From contig NC_072801.1 in assembly GCF_028583425.1 (NCBI RefSeq), positions 13,474,001-13,538,000 of the forward strand: 64,000 bases of DNA, written 5' to 3'. The notes beneath the pieces are model-generated. The model was not told the DNA's origin, made no database searches, and saw nothing but the letters and a program-made list of their open reading frames with translations. How positions within the stretch are numbered: the first letter of the stretch is position 1; every line of letters starts with the position of its first letter. The DNA comes from Eublepharis macularius. Its lineage: Eukaryota > Chordata > Lepidosauria > Squamata > Eublepharidae. Both the position numbers and the translations under genes were made by a program. Of this stretch, positions 52,801-60,300 are shown in pieces.

Positions 52801-54607
52801 ATATCCCAACATGTGCTTAATAGCTTGTATCCAACTCTGTGCATGGAAGGTGCATGAAGTTTTCCAGTTCTCCTCCCCTTCCACCTACATAAAGAGCATT
52901 CCTGGAGTCACTGGATCTGCATGGAGGAAAGGGGGAGGCAAAGCGAGAAGGGAATGAAATTATCACCTCCTTCCCGGAGCGGAGCTTGCACTTGCAGAAG
53001 AAGCCGGAAGAGTGGTTTCATTCCATTGGCCTTCAAAGCTCCAGGCCTCCAAACCGTGAGCCAAGCTACAAGTGACGCCTGACCCAGGTTGGACACTTGT
53101 CAGCTTCCCTCAAGTTCTGATGGGAAATGTAGGCGTCCTGGTCTTGCAGCTGTAATGGAGAGCCAAGCTGTAAAACCAGGGCGCCTACATTTCCCATCAA
53201 GACAAGCCTGGGAATGATCTTCCTGCAGGTCAGAAGGGGCCAGAGGAATGGAGAACATGCACAGATTGTAGATCACAGGCCCGGGAAGCTGACAGGTACT
53301 AGATTCACAACAGACAAGATAATGCAGTTCTTCCCGCAGTGCATAAGTGAATTATGGAATTCACTTCCTCAAGCAGTGGTGATGCCCGCTAACCTTCAAA
53401 AGGAGAAAAGAAAAATAATCACAAAGGAGAAATCATCTGTGGCTGCTGAGCATGATGGACAAATGGTGGAATACCTGTGAATACCAGCTGCTGGACTGCA
53501 ACCATAACTGGAGTCTTGGACTCCGTGCCAGCTTTATAGACCTTTGGCAAGGGGGGAGGGACATTTTTGGCTGCTGTGTGGAAACAGATCCAGAGGCGGT
53601 CTTACAGCAATTGCAGGGCCAGCACCAGCATTTCTGGCGCCTGAGGCAACTTCAGGGGTGTTGGTGCGCACGTGCACCCAGACTGCGTGTGACGTCATCA
53701 CGCAGGGCAGGGCCACGGGTGGCCTCCCAGCCCTCCTGTTCAGTTGCCCCATGCCATCCCAGCCGCCTACCGCGCCTGGCCCACAGTTGTGTGGCGGTGG
53801 CAGTGGCGGCAGCAGCACAGAGCAACTGAGCGGGAGGGCTGGGAGGCTGCCCGCTCAGCTGCTCCACGCTGCCGCCGCCAGCATGCGCTCCTGGACAGGC
53901 ACAGCAGCCGCGGGCCAGGCGCAGCAGGTGGCTGGGGTGGCACATGTGCATCCTCCCTCCGGCTCAGATGTTCCGCGCGCCGCCCCAGCCACCTGCCGCC
54001 CCTGGCCCGCAGCTGTGTGCCAGTGGTGGCAGCGGTGGCAGCAGCGGCAGCAGCACAGAGCTCCTGGCCGGGCGCAGCAGCACGGGGCAATTGATCTCAG
54101 TGGTGCGTGCCCCTGGCGCTCCCCTTGGTGCTTTAGCGCTTGAGGCAGCTGCCGGCCCGGCCTCAATGGGCACGCTGGCCCTGAGCAACTGACACTGACT
54201 TTTCACAATTAACCCTTCTTCTCATCTCGCCCTGAATGTATTTTTTGTACTTCAAAATGGAGCTCTGCAGGCAAGGCTTGTTTTATTGATTGTGTGGCTC
54301 CCGGGGACCTTAAGTGTCATACAGAGAACTACCACGGTCAGTGGAACCAGATGTTTTTAAATAAAGGAGGACAAAAAGTCCAGCCTGAATACTACAGCTC
54401 CTTTAATTTCTTTTCCAGCTGCAGCTTCTGGAAAGAAAGCTGCTCATGGAACTTCCCGACGAGGCCCGAGTGGTAGCCGGGCGCTTTCCACTGCCCAGCT
54501 GGCCTCCCACACGTGTGGCTGGGGATGGACTGAATAAAGCCTGGGCCTATGACCTCAAGCAGGTACGGCAAGCCTGGCAGGACAATACGGAAGGAACCTC
54601 AGTATAA
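49687..54607 (+). CDS. ANTKMT: ANTKMT (FAM173A), ADP/ATP carrier lysine methyltransferase, five coding exons
   Basis: Exons 49687-49848, 50575-50679, 51456-51596, 52152-52202 and 54419-54607 are all bounded by AG/GT. Each has a whole number of codons and together they give 215 aa (the human protein is about 20 aa longer). Residues ~21-45 form a hydrophobic membrane segment. The seven-beta-strand methyltransferase fold follows, with the SAM-binding motif [13 protein letters not shown] (79-90) and the acidic end of strand 2 in VGYELNPW (E105). [10 protein letters not shown] and RFPLPSWPP are family signatures. The known family role is trimethylation of a lysine (Lys52 in mammals) in mitochondrial ADP/ATP translocases, which affects respiration. 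The N-terminal [12 protein letters not shown] favours ANTKMT over the paralogue ATPSCKMT, as does the adjacent CCDC78. The methyltransferase motifs look intact and no break is seen. In the last exon a possible donor (CAG|GTACGG, 54560) could give an alternative C-terminus. Confidence 0.94.
49974..50525. repeat. Miniature element, family C, interrupted by a SINE (ANTKMT intron 1)
   Basis: GGCTTGCCAACCTCTAG...TCCCTACCTCCCC (49974-50150), continuing at 50447 and ending AACCCAGAGTTGGCAACC. The gap is a SINE bounded by 40 bp direct repeats. Confidence 0.75.
50151..50446 (-). repeat. tRNA-derived SINE with unusually long direct repeats
   Basis: The minus strand starts with a tRNA-like head (GTGGCGCAGAGTGGTAAGTG, GAGTTCGATCCTGGCGG) and ends CCTTTACCTTTAC. 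Flanked by 40 bp direct repeats (50111-50150, 50447-50486) differing at two positions. A SINE family distinct from the TTGTGAGGATAAAATGG group. Confidence 0.85.
50575..50679 (+). CDS. ANTKMT: ANTKMT coding exon 2
   Basis: 35 codons, [14 protein letters not shown] to GDGRI. Contains most of SAM motif I. Acceptor CCAAACCAG, donor ATT|GTAAGA. Confidence 0.94.
51456..51596 (+). CDS. ANTKMT: ANTKMT coding exon 3
   Basis: 47 codons, [20 protein letters not shown] to REDLWK. Carries post-I motif residue E105. Acceptor TGCTTCCAG, donor AAG|GTAAGA. Confidence 0.95.
51877..52007. mobile_element. Palindromic miniature element, family D (AGGGCCAAGCTAC)
   Basis: AGGGCCAAGCTACCAGTGACG...GACACTTGTAGCTTGGCCCT, arms ~40 bp with AATGACACTTG words. 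In ANTKMT intron 3. Confidence 0.85.
52152..52202 (+). CDS. ANTKMT: ANTKMT coding exon 4
   Basis: 17 codons, [17 protein letters not shown]. Acceptor TTCTTTTAAG, donor GTG|GTAAGT. The short 51 bp exon is conserved in the family. Confidence 0.93.
52348..52520. mobile_element. Palindromic miniature element (GCAATCCTAA termini)
   Basis: GCAATCCTAAGAAGAGTTAC...GTAACTCTGTTTAGGATTGC with internal inverted GACTGGAGTAACTCT words. Two half-copies back to back, in ANTKMT intron 4. Confidence 0.82.
53056..53212. repeat. Rearranged palindromic element (family D-like)
   Basis: GAGCCAAGCTACAAGTGACGC followed by TGATGGGAAATGTAGGCGTCC and its inverse GGCGCCTACATTTCCCATCA. Boundaries uncertain. Confidence 0.55.
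53260..53460 (+). mobile_element. CR1-like LINE fragment
   Basis: Encodes [29 protein letters not shown] in one frame, the CR1 ORF2 C-terminal signature. Within ANTKMT intron 4. Confidence 0.65.
53614..54183 (-). mobile_element. GC-rich hAT miniature element, family B
   Basis: CAGGGCCAGCACCAGCATTTC...GGGCACGCTGGCCCTG with 8 bp flanks AGCAATTG and AGCAACTG (7 of 8). Inverted relative to the copy at 32966. It ends 235 bp upstream of ANTKMT exon 5. Confidence 0.9.
54419..54607 (+). CDS. ANTKMT: ANTKMT coding exon 5
   Basis: 62 codons plus stop, [20 protein letters not shown] to NTEGTSV. Contains the RFPLPSWPP and WAYDLKQ signatures. Acceptor TTCTTTTCCAG. Confidence 0.93.
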   Translation: MQLLERKLLMELPDEARVVAGRFPLPSWPPTRVAGDGLNKAWAYDLKQVRQAWQDNTEGTSV

Positions 54608-55055
54608 GAACTGAAGCCGATGGATGCCATTCTTGCCTACTAAGGAAGGTTGGCCCTTTGTTCAGCCAAAGGTCTCTTGAAGTGCCGGTTGCAAAGGGAG
54701 CAGAGAGGGAATGGCAACGTGTCAATCTGGCCGGCCAAACCCACGTGATCTGGGCTTCTCCCAATCGCAGTCCTGTCTGGCTGAGGATGCCAGTTCTGGA
54801 GATTCCCTTGAGCCGTTGCCCCAAAATGGGGCAGGCTAATTGATGGGGTTTTAATGCACTTACTTGTTTTAATTTATTTGCAGTGAGCTCTCCCAATATA
54901 TGCGGTACCTTGGGAAGCGACGTTTTAGGTCTAATTATCACTGAGGCGGTGCCTTTCTGTGTGGCCTTTCTCATTTTGGACAGTAGGGGAGGGCTTACTT
55001 GATCCTCTCATGCAAAAAGAAAATCCCTGCACATAGAAAGCAGGCAAGTCAGAGG
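54608..55055. other. ANTKMT 3' flank, no feature
   Basis: 3' untranslated/intergenic DNA. No AATAAA is placed convincingly downstream of the stop. Confidence 0.4.
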
Positions 55056-55479
55056 CTCTCTACACGAGACATCAGACACGTGAAGAACACGTGTCGGGAG
55101 ATGCAAATGTCAGCCGGGAAGGGAAATTTAAAAAGAGAGAGCCGGCGGCAGGGCAAAGGCTTTGCTATACTCTGGAGCTGTGTGAAGGAGCGGTGAAATG
55201 CCAGAAGGGAAACGTTAGCCCAGTATAACTGCTCCAGGTCCAAGCCTACTGGAAGGCAGCTCCAACCAGTTCCATTCCTGGCTGCCCTCTGGTTGCGATC
55301 CCACACAGTTTGACTGGACAGGTGAAATTGACAGAGCCTTCTGGGAGGGGAAGATGAAATTAACAAGCCCTCTGAGGAGCGATCTCCGCCAGCTCTGTCT
55401 TTTTAAACTACCCTTCCCGGCTATCATTGCATCTCCCTACACTTGACCAACACGTGCCGAGGTGTCTTGCGTAGAGAGA
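55056..55479. mobile_element. TIR miniature element (CTCTCTACACGAGACA termini)
   Basis: CTCTCTACACGAGACATCAG, CACGTGTCGGGAGATGCAAA against the reverse at the right end (ATTGCATCTCCCTACACTTG, CACGTGCCGAGGTGTCTTGC, GTAGAGAG). The inside shares CCCTCTGAGGAGCGATCTCC with the element at 35821. Confidence 0.72.
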
Positions 55480-56118
55480 CTGTCAGAGATACGGCTAGAA
55501 CACTCCTGCCTACCCAGCCAGTTTTCTAGGTGTGGGGTGTCTGTGTGGACAGAGGCATTTCCAGTTGTTCATTCAATCTGATGAGTGGTTGGGGTGTCTC
55601 TGTTGCCATAGCAGTAGGGCAGCTTCATCGTTTCTCTGTGTTTAATTGGCCTCTCCCCATACTTGGGACCACCTGAGCACAGGCCCTTCCCAGGAAATGT
55701 TGCTACTTACCCTTTGTAGTTTGTAATTAACAGGTTGAGAATGGACTCGGTGGATCAAGTTCAATGTCTCCGTTTGTTTAAAAACAGATTATTTTATATA
55801 CTTTAACTGTGAGCTTCTTGTAACACACTAGTGGTTCTCTCAGAGAATTACTGAGCTAGAAATTCATTTTAAAAGAAACAGAAAAGGTTGTGGTTCCTGG
55901 GATGCTGAACTGTGCATGAAAATATTGTTTTACTGTGCTTGTGTGATAGAGGTTGCTGAAACCATATATTGTTGCTTTAAAAAGCCACCCCACAAAAACC
56001 AAACTCTGCTTTGGAAACCAATGCAAGGGCATAAACTTCAGCAGTAAAGGACAATTGCTTGGAGTATGTTTGGGGGAGGATACAAATATTACATGAGAAA
56101 ACTGCTTCGGTTTGGACC
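55480..56118. other. ANTKMT-CCDC78 intergenic DNA, no feature
   Basis: No supported element or exon. Confidence 0.4.
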
Positions 56119-56149
56119 TCAAGAACCAATGTGGTGTAGTGTACAGAAT

Positions 56150-56922
56150 CAGAGGAGTGAGCCATGTTGCAAAATAGTAGAGTCCAGTAGCATCTTTAAG
56201 ACTAACCAACTTTATTGTGGCATAAGCTTTCGAGAACCTCAGCTCTCTTCGTCAGATGCATCGTCAGCTTTTGAGAACCACAGCTCTCTTCATCAGATGC
56301 ATCGTCAGCTTTTGAGAACCACAGCTCTCTTTATCAGATGCATCGTCAGCTTTCGAGAACCACAGCTCTTTGTCAGATGCATCGTCAGCTTTTGAGAACC
56401 ATAGCTCTCTTCATCAGATGCATCGTCAGCTTTTGAGAACCACAGCTCTCTTCGTCAGATGCATCGTCAGCTTTCGAGAACCACAGCTCTCTTCATCAGA
56501 GAGCATTGTCAGTTTTCGAGAACCATATCTCTCTTCGTCAGATGCACTGTCAGCTTTCGAGAACTTCAGCTCTCTTCATCAGATGCATTGTCAGCTTTCG
56601 AGAACCACAGCTCTCTTCGTCAGATGCATTGTCAGCTTTCGAGAACCACTGCTCTCTTTGTCAGATGCATCGTCAGCTTTCAAGAACCACTGCTGTCTTC
56701 GTCAGATGCATCGTCAGCTTTTGAGAACTTCAGCTTTCTTCATCAGATGCATTGTCAGCTTTCGAGAACCACAGCTCTCTTCATCAGATGCATCCATGCA
56801 TCTGACGAAAACAGCTGTGATTCTCAAAAGCTGATGATGCATCTGACAAAGAGAGCTGCGGTTCTCGAAATCTTATGCTACAATAAAGTTGGTCTTAAAG
56901 GTGCTACTGGGCTTTTTACTAA
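56150..56922. mobile_element. Penelope-like terminal foldback expanded into a minisatellite
   Basis: Flanked by TGTACAGAAT (56140-56149, 56923-56932). The left outer tail (CAGAGGAGTGAGCCATGTTG) and terminal segment in reverse sense come first, then ~13 tandem 41 bp units, then one to two units and the terminal segment in forward sense (ATGCTACAATAAAGTTGG, GGTGCTACTGGGC). The tail is on the left side only. Confidence 0.85.
56240..56790. repeat. 41 bp minisatellite derived from Penelope-like terminus
   Basis: About 13 units of CGTCAGATGCATCGTCAGCT / TTTGAGAACCACAGCTCTCTT. The orientation flips at 56790-56805 (GATGCATCCATGCATCTGAC). The unit equals part of the element's terminal segment. Confidence 0.93.
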
Positions 56923-57256
56923 TGTACAGAATGTTATCCTTATACTAGGAAGTCCCGGGTTCAGATCCCTACTCACCCTCGAAGTTCACTGGGTGATCTC
57001 GGTCCAATCATGGCTTCTTACTCTAACCTCCCTCCACCTCCAGGGCTATTGTGAAGCTTAAATGGGGAGGGGAGACAGCGTTAAGAGCTCCTTAAAGGGC
57101 AGGATTTAAAAATACTGAAAAATGGTTTTCTCGAACCACTCGTGCCCTGGAGTCCAAAACGTAAGAGCTCCAGCATCACTTTGCGGCAGACTAAGCTGCT
57201 TGTCCTCTCGATGGATGTTCTTGGCGGCACCTTCCCATCGCTTTGTGATGCAGAAA

Positions 57257-57383
57257 CTACATGTCGTTGCTCAGATTCCTTTTGGGTCTCAAAATCGGTG
57301 GAGCGTCACTAGCTCCAGCACTGAGCACTCGGGGCCCGTCTGTTCCCAGGAGTTTCCTCAGCCTCACAATCTCTTGCTTGTAT
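57257..57383 (-). CDS. CCDC78: CCDC78 last coding exon
   Basis: Starts with the A completing an Arg codon split across the intron, then YKQEIVRLRKLLGTDGPRVL to LSNDM and stop. The acceptor is TTGGCTGCAG. Confidence 0.9.
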
Positions 57384-60300
57384 CTGCAGCCAAAAAACAC
57401 GCCCCTGTGTGTCAACCCAGTGTATTGGTGGACCCGACAATACTGCCAGGGGCCCAAGACTGACATTCACCAGCCTCCAGGCCAATGGAAAGGGAGCCTG
57501 GGACTAGAGCAGAGGGAGAGGCCGGTGAGCAGAGGCACCAGAAACCCGTCTGGGGGCAGCCTTGGGGCTTCTCTCAGCAATGCAGTGCTGGGGCTGAGGG
57601 GCTTACAGTGGATTTTGAGACGATACAGCAGGCACTAGCACGGGATTGGCTCTCCAGGGCTCCCTGATTTGCAGGAAGCTTCTAGACTGTACTAGTTGCC
57701 TCTCTGTCAGTGGCTCTCTCCAACCAGATGAGTTTCCAGATAGCCACATTAGACCAAAGCAAAATAAAAGGGGTCGGGGGGAGGCGCTCATGGCTTCTGT
57801 TTGCGGATTCTACTTTAACCAGTGGCCTAACCTAGGCTCAGGGCCAAGCTAGAAGTGACGAATGACACTTGAACGGCAAGTGAACAGATTCACATGTATT
57901 CCTCCCTGTTCACTTGCGCTCTACTTATGCTCCACTCGGTCATGCAAGTGGAGCGCAAGTGAACGGGGAGGAATACATGTGAGGGCAAAACTACAAGTGA
58001 CGAATGACACTTGAACAGCAAGTGGATTGAGTGGAGGGCAAGTGAACAGGGAGAAATGCACTTGCCGTTCAAGTGTCATTCGTCACTTGTAGCTTGGCCC
58101 TAAGTCTGTTCACTTGCTGTTCAAGTGTCATTCGTCACTTCTAGCTTGGTCCTCAATTTAAACATCACGCAGCCGGATAGCAGATGTTGAGCATGTGGCA
58201 GTGCACACACCCAGTATAGGGTTCCAGGTCTCTGTACCCTCCCAGCGGGAGGCAGGGGACCTGGGACTTGCCTGTAGTAGTCCCCTCTCCACACTCCTGG
58301 TGGGGCATGATGACGTCACTTCCGGGAAGCGTCGTCATCGCGCCGATTGTGGATGTGCTCCTGCATTTTGTGCAGGGCTAATTCTGGCTCGTTTGGGGCC
58401 AAGATTGGCCCCAGCGAAGTGCAGGAGCACACCCGTGCCCAGCGTGATGACATCACTTCAGGAAGTGACGTCATCGCGCCCCACGGGGAGCATGTCTCGT
58501 GCATGCTTTCCCGGGTTGCCTGCCAGTGGTGGGCGGTTGCTGGGGGGGGTTTGCCACTTCCCACCGATCACCAGCGCTTGGCAGGCAACCGGTAAGCCAA
58601 ACCCAGCATCTCATTTAAAAAATTCTCTGATGCTACACATACTATGTTAGTAAGCTAGCGCAATGCCCGCCTGAGCTTTGGATCTCTGCTGTGCTAACTC
58701 TGCACATGGAACAGCCAAGAGCCCACTTTGAACAAGACATGGGACGTACATGGAGGCACTCATAAGTTCTTGCCTGTTAGTTTCGTTTTTAAATTGGTTC
58801 CTCAGAGTACCAAGAAGGAGGGAATTGGCGCCTGGCCTGTTTCAGGCACCTAACAGAGCCTGTTCCCCCAAGCAGCCAGAGGGAAGGCCAGCAGGGGGGA
58901 GGGGGTGTCAGGTCTTTGCATGGGGTGGCCAGAGCATGAGCAAGCTAGGGAAGAGTGCCCTCACCTCACAAGGTGCTTATCCACGTACTCGTGCAGTTCG
59001 GCAACCTGCTCTTCTGCTACCGTTGCCCGTGCTAGCAGCTGGCACCTCTCCTTCTCCAGATCTTCCTGCGCAAACACAAGCCGAGAAACAGGAAGGAGGG
59101 GAGATGATTGACCCAGTATGAATCTAGGCCACCTTGTAAATGTGTACTATGCCTCGTAGGAAAGATGCACGCATGCTTCAAACGGTATAAACCATTTCCT
59201 GCTCCATAATTGAGGGTTTGAATGAGAAAATGTGTGGGTTGACCTTTGTCCAGTAAGCTACTGCGGACTGAGCATGCTCAGACCTCAGCATAGTACGGGA
59301 GAGGGTTTCAACACTTGAGCCTTGCAATTGGCTGGGAGTACGGCACCTCTAGATTGGAATGGCCTGGAATAAATATTAGGAGCCTGGCCTTCTGGTTTTT
59401 GCCTGGTTAACAGAGCAAGGGCCTCTGCATCTTGGAATCTAGTACACCCTCCAGCCGAGATTCTGGCGTGGCCATCAGCATGTTCATGTATTCTTAAGGT
59501 GATGTTTGAAATGTGCATTCTGTATCACTGACATGTCTGTATGTATTTCGTTCTTCTGTTTCTGCAGTTTGCCCTTATGTACCCCTAAATCTGAATAAAT
59601 TTAGACGCAGCAACATCGAATATTTTGACGTTCATCTATGAGACACGCATAGTTAAAAAAAATAGATACATGCAAAACAAGTTTCACAGCTGTGCTGTTG
59701 GTCTGAGCATTTTACCTGTACAGTGTGTGTGAACTCTCGAAGCTGTTTCCTGAGATCTGCCCAGCCCTCCTCATTCAGCATGCTAGGAAGAAAAAATCTG
59801 AGTGAAGTGAAACCGGGCTAGGCACACTTAGGATACAGGCTTAGTTCCGAAAACAAAGGTGTCTTCCACACAGGGATGGGATTTTGTGGTTGCAGCTGCA
59901 TATAAAGCAACGGGGCTTCAACTTGGCAAGTTTCACAGCTGTTTCCCTGTGTCAGTTCCCCAGAAATATCTTGTCAGTTGGAGGGATAACTAACCTACTT
60001 TAGTTATTCCATCTAATGCACCAGGAGAGAGTTCTTTTACTCAGGCCACGTTGGTCCAGTGAGAAATGGAGGGGAGGTTTCCTGGAATATCAACTCTGGC
60101 CTTAGGAAAAAAGAAGATAAAAACCCTTTCTGCGTTTCTGGACCGCAGTGTCTCGAACTGTAGGGACAGGTGATTTAATGGTAGAGGCATGTGGGGCGGC
60201 CGTGGGAAAGTTCTTCTTTGTCCATCTGGGGACTGCTTAAGCAAAATATAGGTCACGGTTGAGGTTTGCGGGATTCTGGCTGTATAGAACGGATGGTATG

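Larger units (their letters stand above)
56119..57118 (+). repeat. tRNA-derived SINE split by a Penelope-like foldback
   Basis: The head 56119-56149 (AACCAATGTGGTGTAGTG) continues at 56933-57118 (CCCGGGTTCAGATCCC B box, GGGTGATCTCGGTCCAATC, GGGCTATTGTGAAGC). The insertion is flanked by TGTACAGAAT. Confidence 0.82.

Noticed and set aside
53544-54143. 199-codon open frame in GC-rich DNA
   Set aside because: Lies inside a non-autonomous hAT element; overlapping frames on both strands reflect GC-rich blocks.
56240-56790. CRISPR-like array
   Set aside because: Repeats are directly contiguous without unique spacers, and the setting is a vertebrate genome.
56370-57061. Open frames of 150-200 codons on the plus strand
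   Set aside because: They translate the 41 bp Penelope-derived minisatellite (repeated FREPQLSSSDASSAF).
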